Assembly (NCBI GenBank): GCA_024402115.1
Contig: JAKSJQ010000004.1
Coordinates: forward strand, 1-64,000
DNA from: Bacteroidales bacterium
Lineage (GTDB): Bacteria > Bacteroidota > Bacteroidia > Bacteroidales > UBA932
Direction of reading: 5' to 3'
Length of the DNA: 64,000 bases
Shown here: one piece after another, positions 26,079 through 35,764 of the stretch
Numbering within the stretch: the stretch's first letter is position 1
How the letters are laid out: the number at the start of each line of letters is the position of its first letter
The notes under the pieces: generated by a model
What the model was told of the DNA's origin: nothing
Seen by the model: only the letters and a program-made list of their open reading frames with translations
Database searches by the model: none
Position numbers and translations under genes: made by a program

Positions 26079-27284
26079 ATGAGCAAAAAGAAAGTTGTAG
26101 TCGCATTCAGCGGCGGACTCGATACATCCTACACCGTGATGTATCTTGCAAAGGAGAAAGGTTATGAGGTCTATGCAGCCTGCGCAAACACCGGCGGATT
26201 CAGCGCCGAGCAGCTCAAGGCCAACGAGGAGAACGCATACAAGCTCGGAGCAAAGCAGTATGTGACCCTCGACATCACCAAGGAGTACTACGAGAAGAGC
26301 ATCAGGTACATGGTTTACGGTAACGTCCTCAGGAACGGCACCTACCCAGTATCCGTATCGTCAGAGCGCATCTTCCAGGGCATCGCCATCGCACGCTATG
26401 CAAACGAGATCGGTGCAGATGCTATCGCACACGGTTCTACCGGAGCCGGCAACGACCAGGTACGTTTTGACATGACCTTCCTCGTGATGTGTCCAAAGAT
26501 GGAGATCATCACCCTCACCCGCGACAGCAACCTCAGCCGCAAGGAAGAGGTCGACTACCTCAACGCAAACGGTTATTTCGCAGACTTCACCAAGCTCAAG
26601 TACTCTTACAACGTAGGTATCTGGGGTACCTCTATCTGCGGTGGCGAGATCCTCGACTCTAAGCAGGGGCTTCCTGAGAGCGCATATCTCAAGCAGGTCG
26701 AGAAGACCGGCAGCGAGGTTCTTTCTCTCGACTTCGTCCAGGGAGAGCTCAAGGGTGTGAACGGCACCAAGTACGAGGACAGCATCGCTGCGATCCAGGC
26801 AGTCGAGAAGATCGGCGCAGCATACGGAATCGGCCGCGACATGCATGTAGGTGACACCATCATCGGAATCAAGGGCCGCGTAGGCTTCGAGGCAGCTGCT
26901 CCTATGCTCATCATCGGCGCTCACAAGTTCCTCGAGAAGTTCACCCTCTCGAAGTGGCAGCAGTACTGGAAGGATCAGGTATCCAACTGGTACGGAATGT
27001 TCACCCACGAGAGCCAGTATCTCGAGCCAGTGATGCGTGACATCGAGGCAATGCTTACCGAGAGCCAGCGCAACGTGACCGGTACCGTGACCCTCGAGCT
27101 CCGTCCTTACGGATTCTCTACCATTGGCGTGGATTCCGAGAACGATCTCGTGAAGAGCAAGCTCGGCGAGTACGGCGAAGGCGCAAAGGGTTGGACCTCA
27201 GAGGAGGCAAAGGGATTCATCAAGATCACCTCAAACCCTCTCCGCGTATACTACGGCAACCACAAGGACGAATTCACAGAGTAA
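26079..27284 (+). CDS. argG: Argininosuccinate synthase
   Basis: Argininosuccinate synthase condenses citrulline and aspartate with ATP. The 401-residue protein has the N-terminal PP-loop AFSGGLDTSYTVMYL (about 9-23), the citrulline/aspartate segment HGSTGAGNDQVRFD (about 119-132), and the GRDMHVGDTIIGIKGRVG segment (about 250-267). It is catalytically complete. It is the second gene of the arg operon, with argC following 7 bases after its stop. Placement of argG before the acyl-dependent steps is the order known from Bacteroides. Confidence 0.97.
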   Translation: MSKKKVVVAFSGGLDTSYTVMYLAKEKGYEVYAACANTGGFSAEQLKANEENAYKLGAKQYVTLDITKEYYEKSIRYMVYGNVLRNGTYPVSVSSERIFQGIAIARYANEIGADAIAHGSTGAGNDQVRFDMTFLVMCPKMEIITLTRDSNLSRKEEVDYLNANGYFADFTKLKYSYNVGIWGTSICGGEILDSKQGLPESAYLKQVEKTGSEVLSLDFVQGELKGVNGTKYEDSIAAIQAVEKIGAAYGIGRDMHVGDTIIGIKGRVGFEAAAPMLIIGAHKFLEKFTLSKWQQYWKDQVSNWYGMFTHESQYLEPVMRDIEAMLTESQRNVTGTVTLELRPYGFSTIGVDSENDLVKSKLGEYGEGAKGWTSEEAKGFIKITSNPLRVYYGNHKDEFTE

Positions 27285-27291
27285 TACGGGC

Positions 27292-28254
27292 ATGATCAAG
27301 GCAGGTATCATAGGAGGCGCAGGCTACACTGCAGGAGAACTTCTCCGCATCCTCATCAACCATCCGGAGGTGGAGATCACTTTCGTACACAGTTCCAGCA
27401 ACGCAGGCAACAAGCTCTATGACGTGCACGAGGGTCTCTTCGGCGACACCGAGCTCTGTTTCAGCGCCGAGTATGACCTCAACGCCGTGGACGTGCTCTT
27501 CCTCTGCTCGGCACATGGCAAGAGCGCTGAGTTCTGGAGCGAGAACGAGCGTCCCGCAAGCCTCAAGGTCGTAGACCTCGCGCAGGACTTCCGCGACGAG
27601 AGCGCAGGCTATGTCTACGGACTTCCTGAGCTCCAGAGGGAGAAGATACGCAAGGCTGAGCTCATCGCCAACCCTGGATGCTTCGCGACCGCGATCCAGC
27701 TTGCGATACTTCCGCTCGCGGCTGCAGGACTCCTCAAGGACGAGGTCGAGATCACTGCGATCACAGGATCTACAGGAGCAGGCGTGAAGCCAGGTGCAAC
27801 CACCCACTTCAGCTGGAGGAACAACAACATCTCCGCTTACAAGGTATTCGAGCACCAGCACCTCAAGGAGATAGGACGCAACGTCTGCAATCTCCAGAAG
27901 GACTTCGACAAGGCCCTCAACTTCGTGCCTGTACGCGGCGACTTCGCAAGAGGCATATTCGCGAGCGTATATACCAGCTGCGATCTCAGCACCGAGGAGG
28001 CAGTGACCCTCTATAAGAACTACTACGGCGATGCAGCGTTCACCTTCGTCTCAGACAAGGCAGTGGACCTCAAGCAGGTAGTGAACACCAACAAATGCAT
28101 AATCTCCCTTGCGAAGCACGGTGACAAGCTCGTTATCGCTTCCGTCATCGACAATCTCCTCAAGGGCGCTTCCGGCCAGGCCGTCCAGAACATGAACCTC
28201 ATCTTCGGACTTCCTGAGAACACCGGACTCAAACTGAAGGCATCGGCCTTCTAA
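27292..28254 (+). CDS. argC: N-acyl-gamma-glutamyl-phosphate reductase
   Basis: ArgC reduces N-acylglutamyl phosphate to the semialdehyde with NADPH. The 320-residue protein shows the dinucleotide loop GIIGGAGYTAGELLRIL (about 5-21) and the catalytic Cys in NPGCFATAIQLA (about 127). The segment TGSTGAGVKPG and a later HQHLKEIG complete the family pattern. In an operon using the succinylated route the substrate would be N-succinylglutamyl phosphate. It lies 12 bases before argD. Confidence 0.95.
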   Translation: MIKAGIIGGAGYTAGELLRILINHPEVEITFVHSSSNAGNKLYDVHEGLFGDTELCFSAEYDLNAVDVLFLCSAHGKSAEFWSENERPASLKVVDLAQDFRDESAGYVYGLPELQREKIRKAELIANPGCFATAIQLAILPLAAAGLLKDEVEITAITGSTGAGVKPGATTHFSWRNNNISAYKVFEHQHLKEIGRNVCNLQKDFDKALNFVPVRGDFARGIFASVYTSCDLSTEEAVTLYKNYYGDAAFTFVSDKAVDLKQVVNTNKCIISLAKHGDKLVIASVIDNLLKGASGQAVQNMNLIFGLPENTGLKLKASAF

Positions 28255-28266
28255 AAAGACAGGAAC

Positions 28267-29391
28267 ATGAATCTTTTCGACGTATACTCACTCTTCGACG
28301 TGACCCCAGTGAAGGCCCAGGGCTGCAAGGTCTGGGACAAGGACGGTCAGGAATATCTTGACCTCTATGGCGGCCACGCCGTAATTTCGGTAGGACACAG
28401 CCACCCCGCTTACGTGGCCGCTATCACCGACCAGCTCAATAAGATAGGATTCTACTCGAACAGCGTGCAGAATCCACTCCAGGTGGAGCTCGCAGAGAAG
28501 CTCGGCAAGGCATGCGGATACGAGGACTACACCCTTTTCCTCGACAACTCCGGAGCCGAGTCCAACGAGAACGCAGCGAAGCTCGCATCCTTCCACACCG
28601 GCAAGGACCGCATCGTAGCCTTCCGCAAGAGTTTCCACGGCCGCACCTCAGGTGCTGTCGCAATCACCGACAACCCTAACATCGTCTCACCTTTCAACGC
28701 AAACCACAAGGTGACCTTCTGCGACCTCAACAACGCAGAGCAGGTCGAGGCTGCGCTCAAGGGCGGCGACGTAGCAGGTGTCATCATCGAAGGCATCCAG
28801 GGCTGCGGAGGAATCAACTGCCCTACCACCGAATTCATGCAGACCCTCGAGGCTCTCTGCAAGAAGTACGGCGCAGTCCTCATCCTCGACGAGGTACAGA
28901 GCGGCTACGGACGTACCGGTAAGTTCTTCGCGCACCAGTGGTACGGAATCAAGCCTGGCATCATCACCATGGGCAAGGGTATCGCCAACGGCTTCCCTTG
29001 CGGCGGTATCCTCATCTCTCCTGAGTTCAAAGCGGTCAAGGGCATGCTCGGAACCACCTTCGGAGGAAACTACCTCGCGATGGCCGCAGCACTCTCTGTC
29101 CTCGACATCATAGAGAAGGAGAATCTCGTCGAGAACGCCCTCAAGGTAGGAGAATACATCAAGGCCAACATCCCTGCATCACCGAAGATCAAGGAAGTCC
29201 GCGGTCAGGGCCTCATGCTCGGTATCGAATTCAACGAGGAAGTAGCCCCTATCCGCAAGGCTCTCCTCTTCGACAAGCACATCTTCACGGGAGTAGCCGG
29301 CAAGAACATGGTAAGGCTCCTCGCACCGCTCTGCCTCAGCATGGAGCAGGCAGAGACATTCATCTCAGCACTCAAGGAAATACTCGGATAA
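28267..29391 (+). CDS. argD: N-acylornithine aminotransferase
   Basis: ArgD is a class III PLP aminotransferase that makes N-acylornithine from the semialdehyde with glutamate as donor. The 374-residue protein has the ligand loop NSGAESNENAAKLA (about 95-108), LILDEVQSGYGRTGKFFA with the PLP-pyridine Asp (about 205-222), and the Schiff-base Lys in MGKGIANGFPCGG (about 238). Only 4 bases separate it from argF'. ArgD enzymes often also serve lysine biosynthesis as succinyl-DAP aminotransferase, so a dual role is possible. Confidence 0.95.
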   Translation: MNLFDVYSLFDVTPVKAQGCKVWDKDGQEYLDLYGGHAVISVGHSHPAYVAAITDQLNKIGFYSNSVQNPLQVELAEKLGKACGYEDYTLFLDNSGAESNENAAKLASFHTGKDRIVAFRKSFHGRTSGAVAITDNPNIVSPFNANHKVTFCDLNNAEQVEAALKGGDVAGVIIEGIQGCGGINCPTTEFMQTLEALCKKYGAVLILDEVQSGYGRTGKFFAHQWYGIKPGIITMGKGIANGFPCGGILISPEFKAVKGMLGTTFGGNYLAMAAALSVLDIIEKENLVENALKVGEYIKANIPASPKIKEVRGQGLMLGIEFNEEVAPIRKALLFDKHIFTGVAGKNMVRLLAPLCLSMEQAETFISALKEILG

Positions 29392-29395
29392 GGAT

Positions 29396-30364
29396 ATGAA
29401 GACATTCTTCCACGTATCAGACATAGGCGACCTCAAGGCAGCCCTCGAGGAAGCAAAGCAGGTAAAGGCGACTCCGTATGCCTGGAAGCACCTCGGAGAG
29501 AACAAGACCATCATGCTCGTGTTCTTCAACAGCAGCCTCCGTACCCGCCTGAGCAGCCAGAAGGCCGCTCTCAACCTCGGAATGAGCCCTATCGTGCTCA
29601 ACATCGGTCAGGACAGCTGGAAGCTCGAGACCGAGCTCGGCGTAGTGATGGACGGTGACAAGTCGGAGCATCTTCGCGAGGCTATCCCTGTGATGGCAAG
29701 CTACTGCGACATCATCGGCGTACGTTCATTCGCAGGTCTCAAGGACCGCGAATTCGACTATGCGGAGAGCATACTCCAGCAGTTCATCCAGTACAGCGGC
29801 AAGCCTGTGATCAGCCTCGAGTCCGCTACCGTACACCCAGGCCAGGCATTCGCCGACCTTATCACCATCGAGGAATACAAGAAGACCGCCAGGCCAAAGG
29901 TCGTCCTCACATGGGCACCTCATCCAAAGGCTCTCCCTCAGGCAGTGCCTAACTCATTCGCAGAGTGGATGAACGCAGCCGATGTGGACTTCGTGATCAC
30001 CCATCCTCACGGCTACGAGCTCGACCCTAAGTTCGCCGGCAACGCGAAGGTAGAGTACGATCAGATGAAGGCCTTTGAGGGCGCTGACTTCATCTACGCG
30101 AAGAACTGGAGCTGTCCAGGCGTGACCGATCCCTCCAAGTACGGAGAGATTCTCAGCAAGGACATGGACTGGACCGTGGATGCCAAGCACATGGCAGTGA
30201 CCAACAACGCATACTTCATGCACTGTCTCCCTGTCCGCAGGAACATGATCGTCTCTGACGAGGTGATCGACGCTCCTACCAGTCTCGTGATCCCTGAAGC
30301 TGCAAACCGCGTCGTATCCATCCAGGTAGTGATGAAGAGAATGCTCGAGGAACTCAACAAGTAA
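29396..30364 (+). CDS. argF': N-acylornithine transcarbamylase (probably N-succinylornithine type)
   Basis: This transcarbamylase carbamylates N-acylornithine instead of free ornithine. The 322-residue sequence is very close to Bacteroides fragilis SOTCase as I recall it: carbamoyl-phosphate motif FFNSSLRTRLS (43-53), KLETE loop (76-80), MTWAPHP-like LTWAPHPKALPQAVPNSFAEW, and HCLPVRRN near the C-terminus. The residue that sets acyl specificity (Pro90 in the succinyl enzyme, Glu92 in the Xanthomonas acetyl enzyme) is Ser90 here, in MDGDKSEHL. Published substitutions of that Glu by Ser gave succinyl specificity, so a succinyl substrate is favoured. One base separates it from argB. Confidence 0.92.
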   Translation: MKTFFHVSDIGDLKAALEEAKQVKATPYAWKHLGENKTIMLVFFNSSLRTRLSSQKAALNLGMSPIVLNIGQDSWKLETELGVVMDGDKSEHLREAIPVMASYCDIIGVRSFAGLKDREFDYAESILQQFIQYSGKPVISLESATVHPGQAFADLITIEEYKKTARPKVVLTWAPHPKALPQAVPNSFAEWMNAADVDFVITHPHGYELDPKFAGNAKVEYDQMKAFEGADFIYAKNWSCPGVTDPSKYGEILSKDMDWTVDAKHMAVTNNAYFMHCLPVRRNMIVSDEVIDAPTSLVIPEAANRVVSIQVVMKRMLEELNK

Positions 30365-30365
30365 G

Positions 30366-31139
30366 ATGATAAAGGTAACAAAGATAGGCGGCAACGTCGT
30401 TGACGACCAGCAGGCTCTCGAGAGCTTCTGCAAGGACTTCGCTGCGCTCGAGGGTCCCAAGGTCCTCGTGCATGGCGGCGGCGCTGTCGCTAACCACATT
30501 CAGAAGGCGCTCGGCCAGGAGCCGATCAAGATTGCAGGACGTCGCGTGACCGATGCCGAGACACTCAAGGTCGTGACCATGGTCTATTCGGGTCTGTGCA
30601 ACAAGAGCATCGCCGCCCTCCTCCAGAAGTACGGTTGCAACGCGATCGGACTCAGCGGATGTGACGGCAACGTGATCTGCGCGAAGAAGCGTGCGCCGCT
30701 TATGATCGAGGGTGAGCCAGTGGATTTCGGTTTCGTGGGCGACGTGACTGAGGACAGCGTGAATGCTGATTTCCTCAACTCGCTCATCGCCCAGGGCATC
30801 ACTCCGGTACTCTGCGCGATCAACCATGACGGCGAGGGCAACCTTCTCAACACCAATGCAGACACCATCGCGTCGTCGGTCGCTATCGCACTCGGCGCCG
30901 AGCTCGTATACTGCTTCGAGAAGGACGGCGTTCTGATGGACAAGGATGACAATTCAAGCATCATCCCGACCATCACCTACGACTCCTACATCGACCTCAA
31001 GGCAAAGGGCATCATCGCCGACGGAATGATTCCTAAGCTCGACAACGCCTTCAAGGCGATGAGCAAGGGCGCAGGCAACGTGACCATCAAGAACGCTTCG
31101 AACCTTCTGAACGACACAGGAACGACCTTATGCAGGTAA
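30366..31139 (+). CDS. argB: N-acylglutamate kinase
   Basis: ArgB phosphorylates N-acylglutamate. The 257-residue length is typical of the short, non-arginine-inhibited type without an N-terminal extension. Motifs seen: KIGGNVVDD at the start, the glycine-rich VHGGGAVANHIQKAL (about 35), AGRRVTDAETLKVV (about 59-72), NTNADTIASSVAIALGA (about 161), and the lysine of GMIPKLDNA (about 219). The end overlaps the M20 deacylase start by 10 bases. By context the substrate may be N-succinylglutamate. Confidence 0.95.
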   Translation: MIKVTKIGGNVVDDQQALESFCKDFAALEGPKVLVHGGGAVANHIQKALGQEPIKIAGRRVTDAETLKVVTMVYSGLCNKSIAALLQKYGCNAIGLSGCDGNVICAKKRAPLMIEGEPVDFGFVGDVTEDSVNADFLNSLIAQGITPVLCAINHDGEGNLLNTNADTIASSVAIALGAELVYCFEKDGVLMDKDDNSSIIPTITYDSYIDLKAKGIIADGMIPKLDNAFKAMSKGAGNVTIKNASNLLNDTGTTLCR

Positions 31140-32218
31140 GCGACCACACAGATCTTCTCCGCCGCATGGTGGCCACCCCTTCCCTCTCCTTCGAGGAGGA
31201 GAAGGTCAGGGATCTCATATCCGCCCAGCTCAGGGAATGGGGCATCGAGCACCGCGTGATGCGCAACAACATCGTCGCCCTGCAGAAGTGCTTCGACCCT
31301 GCGAAGAAGACCCTTGCGCTCGACGCGCATATCGACACCGTGCCTGCGAACCAGGAATACAGCTTCGACCCGCACGACGCCGGAACAGATCCGGAGGTGG
31401 TGCGCGGACTCGGAAGCAATGACGACGGAGGAAGCGTCGTATCGATGATCGCGACCTTCCGCCATTTCCATGAGAAGGAACTCCCGTTCAACCTCATGCT
31501 CGTACTCACTTGCGAGGAGGAGCGTTCCGGAATGAACGGTGCACGCTGGCTATACGGAGAGGACGGTCCTTTCAAGGACCCTGCCTGTGATCTTCCGGAC
31601 CCTTCATGGGTCATAGTCGGAGAGCCTACCCAGATGAGGGCGGCGACCAGCGAGCGCGGACTTCTCGTACTTGACTGCGAGGCCCAGGGCGTTGCCGGAC
31701 ATGCAGGTCGCGGCGAGGGTGTGAATGCACTCTACAAGGCCATGGACGACATCGCGATACTCCGCGACCACAAGTTTGCGAAGGTCTCTCCTATCATGGG
31801 AGCAGTCAGGATGACCGTCACCCAGGTAAACGCCGGAACCGTCCACAACGTCGTTCCGGACAGCTGCAAGTTCGTCGTGGACATACGCCCGACGGAAATG
31901 TACACCAACGAGGAGATAGTCGAGGAACTTCAGGCTCTCATCCAGAGCAGCATCAAGCCTCGCAACCTTCTCAACAGATCATCGGCGTCGAAACCAGGTT
32001 CAACCCTCGTGAAGAATCTCGAGGCGCTCGGAATAGAGACCTTCTCCTCCCCTACGACCTCCGATTGGATGAGGATAGGCTGCGATGCGATCAAGATGGG
32101 GCCTGGCGACTCTGCCCGCTCCCACAGAAAAGACGAATACGTACTCACAAGCGAGATAGCAGGTGCTATCGAGACATATATCAGATTCATAGAAAACTAT
32201 GGCAACACTCTGGAGTAA
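31130..32218 (+). CDS. M20 deacylase of the arginine pathway (N-acylcitrulline/ornithine deacylase)
   Basis: This is a 362-residue dinuclear-zinc amidohydrolase of the ArgE/DapE group. Ligands and base are visible: LALDAHIDTVP (His and Asp, about 62-70), GLGSNDDGGSVVSM (bridging Asp, about 98), TCEEERSG (base Glu and ligand Glu, about 126), and a late His in RSHRKDEY. The dimerisation domain lies in between (about 175-290). In this operon it must remove the acyl group after carbamylation, releasing citrulline for ArgG. It overlaps argB (10 bases) and argH (20 bases), so the three are translationally coupled. Confidence 0.88.
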   Translation: MQVSDHTDLLRRMVATPSLSFEEEKVRDLISAQLREWGIEHRVMRNNIVALQKCFDPAKKTLALDAHIDTVPANQEYSFDPHDAGTDPEVVRGLGSNDDGGSVVSMIATFRHFHEKELPFNLMLVLTCEEERSGMNGARWLYGEDGPFKDPACDLPDPSWVIVGEPTQMRAATSERGLLVLDCEAQGVAGHAGRGEGVNALYKAMDDIAILRDHKFAKVSPIMGAVRMTVTQVNAGTVHNVVPDSCKFVVDIRPTEMYTNEEIVEELQALIQSSIKPRNLLNRSSASKPGSTLVKNLEALGIETFSSPTTSDWMRIGCDAIKMGPGDSARSHRKDEYVLTSEIAGAIETYIRFIENYGNTLE

Positions 32219-33518
32219 AGGAACAGCGGCCACTGACGTGGTCGAGAACTTCACGGTCGGAAACGACAGGATACTTGACATGAAACTCGCGAAGTATGAT
32301 GTCATCGGTTCGAAGGCACATATCAAGATGCTCGAGAGCATCGGTCTCCTCACGGCAGAGGAGCTCGAGGTCCTCACCGCAGCGCTTGATCGCATACTTG
32401 CGACCATCGAGAAGGGTGATTTCCGTCTCGAGGACGACGTCGAGGACATCCACTCACAGGTAGAGCTTCTGCTAACCCGCGAGCTCGGAGAGGTAGGAAA
32501 GAAGATCCATTCAGGACGCTCACGCAACGACCAGGTACTCGTGGACGTGAAGCTCTTCCTCAAGGACCAGATCCTCGAGGTCAGGGAGGAAGTCCTCACC
32601 CTCTTCAAGACCCTCCAGAGCCTCAGCGAGAAGCATAAGGAAGTACTCCTCCCAGGATACACCCACGCCCAGATAGCGATGCCATCGTCATTCGGAATGT
32701 GGTTCGGTGCCTATGCAGAGAGCCTCATCGACGACATGCACATGCTCATGGGCGCGTACAGGGTCGTGGACAGCAACCCTCTCGGCTCAGCTGCGGGATA
32801 CGGCAACTCCTTCCCTCTGAACAGGACCATGACAACCGAGCTCCTCGGATTCGGCGAGCTCAACTGGAACAGCGTGGCTGCTCAGCTCAGCCGCGGAAAG
32901 TCTGAAAGGTGCGTCGCTTCGGCCATAGGCAGCGTCGCCCTCACCCTGAACAAATTCGCTGCGGACTGCTGCATGTACATGAGCCAGAACTACGGATTCA
33001 TCAAGTTCCCTGACTCTCTCACCACCGGTTCGAGCATCATGCCTCACAAGAAGAACCCTGACGTGTGGGAGATCATGCGCGGAAAGTGCAACATGATCAT
33101 GTCCGTGGAAAACGAGATCTCACTCCTCGCCAGCAACATGGCACATGGATACCATCGCGAATACCAGCTCCTCAAGGACATACTCTTCCCAGCCCTCGAC
33201 CTCATGCATGAGTGTCTCAACATGGCTGACTACATGCTCCAGAGCATCAGCGTGAACGACCACATACTCGAGGATCCTAAGTACAAGTATCTCTTCACCG
33301 TCGAGGAGGTCAACCGCAGGACTCTCGCCGGCACTCCTTTCCGCGACGCATACAAGCAGGTCGGAATCGAGGTGAACGAAGGCCGATTCACCTACAACGG
33401 CAGCGAGGATCTCGGAAAGCTCAAGGCTTCGGACCTTCACCATACCCACGAGGGCAGCGTCGGCAGGCTCTGCACAGAGGAAATCGCGCATAAGATGGAG
33501 GTAGCAGCCAGAGTATGA
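32199..33518 (+). CDS. argH: Argininosuccinate lyase
   Basis: ArgH splits argininosuccinate into arginine and fumarate. The 439-residue protein has SGRSRNDQVLVDVKLFL (about 106-122), the TPGYTH-like LPGYTHAQIAMPSS segment (about 151), and the superfamily signature GSSIMPHKKNPDVWE (about 277-291) with its catalytic Ser loop. It starts inside the end of the M20 deacylase gene and its stop overlaps the ATG of the UvrA2-like gene (ATGA). It is the last biosynthetic gene of the operon. Confidence 0.96.
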   Translation: MATLWSKGTAATDVVENFTVGNDRILDMKLAKYDVIGSKAHIKMLESIGLLTAEELEVLTAALDRILATIEKGDFRLEDDVEDIHSQVELLLTRELGEVGKKIHSGRSRNDQVLVDVKLFLKDQILEVREEVLTLFKTLQSLSEKHKEVLLPGYTHAQIAMPSSFGMWFGAYAESLIDDMHMLMGAYRVVDSNPLGSAAGYGNSFPLNRTMTTELLGFGELNWNSVAAQLSRGKSERCVASAIGSVALTLNKFAADCCMYMSQNYGFIKFPDSLTTGSSIMPHKKNPDVWEIMRGKCNMIMSVENEISLLASNMAHGYHREYQLLKDILFPALDLMHECLNMADYMLQSISVNDHILEDPKYKYLFTVEEVNRRTLAGTPFRDAYKQVGIEVNEGRFTYNGSEDLGKLKASDLHHTHEGSVGRLCTEEIAHKMEVAARV

Positions 33519-35764
33519 CATCAGACAAGATCATAATCAGGGACGCGACCGAGAACAATCTCAAGCATGTGTCCCTCGAAATACCCAAGTACAAGATCAC
33601 TGTGTTTACCGGAGTCTCAGGCTCCGGTAAATCGTCTCTTGTCCTCGACACGATCGCGGCCAAGTCGCGCAGGGAGCTCAACGACACCTTCCCGACCTTC
33701 GTGCAGCAGTACCTGCCGAAGTACGGACGTCCGCATGTGGGCAGCATCGAAGGCCTACCTATCGCCATCGTGATCGACCAGAAGAAGCCCCAGCAGAACA
33801 GTCGCTCTACAGTCGGCACCTATACAGACATCTATTCCCTGATCAGGTTGCTCTTCTCCAGGGTCGGCAAGCCTTTCGTCGGCTACTCCGACACCTTCTC
33901 GTTCAACCACCCGCAGGGAAGCTGCCCTCGTTGCTCCGGACTCGGAGAGATACGCGAGCTCGACATCCATAAGCTCGTGGACTTCGACAAGAGCCTCAAC
34001 GACGAGGACACCATCCACTACATCGCGTTCGGCAAGGGCGGATGGAGGTGGATCAGGTATGCCCATAGCGGTCTCTTCGATCTGGACAAGAAGATCAAGG
34101 ACTACAGCCCCGAGGAACTCGAGCTCTTCCTGCATAGCCCGCAGATCAAGCTCAAGAACCCACCTTCGAACTGGCCGAAGACAGCGAAGTACGAGGGCCT
34201 CATCCCTCGTATGTACCGAAGCATCATCAACTCCGAGGAAGGCCTTCTGCACGCAGCCGTGCTCAACCCTATGCTCACCATGGGCACATGCCCTGACTGC
34301 GGAGGAACCCGTCTCAACGAGAAGGTGCGCAGCTGTCTCATCGAGGGACTGAACATAGCCCAGGTATGTGCGATGTCTATCACCAAGCTCAGCCGCTGGA
34401 TCAAGTCACTCAGCGACCCTCTCGCCGTGGACCTCAAGGCCGCAATCGGAGAGAGGCTCGACGCCCTCGAGGAGATAGGACTCGGCTACCTCAGTCTCGA
34501 CCGCCCGATCGGAACTCTTTCCGGTGGTGAGGCTCAGCGCTGTAAGATCGCAAAATACATCAACTCGTCCCTCTCGGACGTCCTCTACATACTCGACGAG
34601 CCTAGCGTAGGTCTGCACAACCACGACATCATCCTGATGAAGAATTCGGTGCGCAAGCTTCGTGACCACGGCAACACCGTGATACTCGTAGAGCACCACA
34701 AGGAGATGATAAAGATTGCCGACAACATCGTCGACATGGGTCCGGGCCCAGGCGCTCTCGGAGGTGAGATCATGTTCCAGGGAAGCTATACCGAGCTGCT
34801 TCGAAGCAACACGGAGACCGGACGTCTCATAGAGGAGAAATGCGGATTCAAGCCAGCCCCACGCAAGCCTGCGGGATGGTTCACTATCACCGACGCAACC
34901 CTTCACAACCTCAGGAACGTCACCATCGACCTCCCTACAGGAGTGTTCGGCGTAGTCGCCGGAGTCGCAGGTTCGGGAAAGAGTTCCCTGATGGAATGCT
35001 TCAGGACCGCTTGGCCTAGGCAGGAGGAAGTCGTATACATCAGCCAGAAGAACATAGGAGTCAGCCTAAGGAGCACTCCTGCCACATACATGGAAGTCGC
35101 AGGCGACATCAGGAAGATCTTCGCCAAGGCCCACAAGCTCAAGGAGGAGTACTTCACCTTCAACGGCAAGGGCGCGTGCCCTGTCTGCGGCGGCAAGGGT
35201 GTCATCGTGTCCGAAATGGCCTTCATGGACTCCATCGAGACCACATGCGAGGCCTGCGGAGGTCTGCGCTACTCTCCTGAAGCTCTCAAGTATTCATACG
35301 AAGGCAAGAATATCGCCGAGGTGATGGACATGAGTGTCGCAGCAGCAAGCGAATTCTTCAAGGGCACCGTGATCGAACAGAAGCTCCGCCCGCTGATGGA
35401 CGTCGGACTCTCCTACCTGCACCTGAACCAGGCTCTCAGCACCCTCTCGGGCGGCGAGCTCCAGAGAATGAAGATCGCTTCATATCTCCAGGACGAGGGC
35501 AAGGTCTTCGTGATCGACGAGCCTACTGACGGACTCCATATACGAGATATACGACACATTCTCGGTCTCTTCGACAGGATGGTCGAGAACGGCAACACGG
35601 TCTACCTCATCGAGCACAACATAGACGTCATCAAGACGGCGGACTATGTCGTGGAGCTTGGACCTGGAGCCGGTGAAGAAGGCGGTACCGTGACTTTCTG
35701 TGGCACCCCAGCCGAACTCGCACTCTGCAAGTCCTCACGCACAGCCGAATATCTCCAGGACTAA
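33515..35764 (+). CDS. UvrA2-type ABC ATPase (short UvrA paralogue)
   Basis: At 749 residues this is clearly shorter than excinuclease UvrA (about 940). It has two complete ABC modules: Walker A GVSGSGKSSLV (about 33) and GVAGSGKSSLM (about 487), signatures LSGGEAQRCKIA (about 335) and LSGGELQRMKIA (about 644), and Walker B LYILDEPSVGLH and VFVIDEPTDGLH. Zinc Cys pairs are in CPRCSGLG, CPDCGGTRL, CPVCGGKG and CEACGGLRY. The UvrB-interaction region appears absent, as in UvrA2/DrrC proteins linked to drug or DNA-adduct tolerance. The start overlaps the argH stop by 4 bases, an odd partner for an arginine operon. Confidence 0.88.
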   Translation: MTSDKIIIRDATENNLKHVSLEIPKYKITVFTGVSGSGKSSLVLDTIAAKSRRELNDTFPTFVQQYLPKYGRPHVGSIEGLPIAIVIDQKKPQQNSRSTVGTYTDIYSLIRLLFSRVGKPFVGYSDTFSFNHPQGSCPRCSGLGEIRELDIHKLVDFDKSLNDEDTIHYIAFGKGGWRWIRYAHSGLFDLDKKIKDYSPEELELFLHSPQIKLKNPPSNWPKTAKYEGLIPRMYRSIINSEEGLLHAAVLNPMLTMGTCPDCGGTRLNEKVRSCLIEGLNIAQVCAMSITKLSRWIKSLSDPLAVDLKAAIGERLDALEEIGLGYLSLDRPIGTLSGGEAQRCKIAKYINSSLSDVLYILDEPSVGLHNHDIILMKNSVRKLRDHGNTVILVEHHKEMIKIADNIVDMGPGPGALGGEIMFQGSYTELLRSNTETGRLIEEKCGFKPAPRKPAGWFTITDATLHNLRNVTIDLPTGVFGVVAGVAGSGKSSLMECFRTAWPRQEEVVYISQKNIGVSLRSTPATYMEVAGDIRKIFAKAHKLKEEYFTFNGKGACPVCGGKGVIVSEMAFMDSIETTCEACGGLRYSPEALKYSYEGKNIAEVMDMSVAAASEFFKGTVIEQKLRPLMDVGLSYLHLNQALSTLSGGELQRMKIASYLQDEGKVFVIDEPTDGLHIRDIRHILGLFDRMVENGNTVYLIEHNIDVIKTADYVVELGPGAGEEGGTVTFCGTPAELALCKSSRTAEYLQD

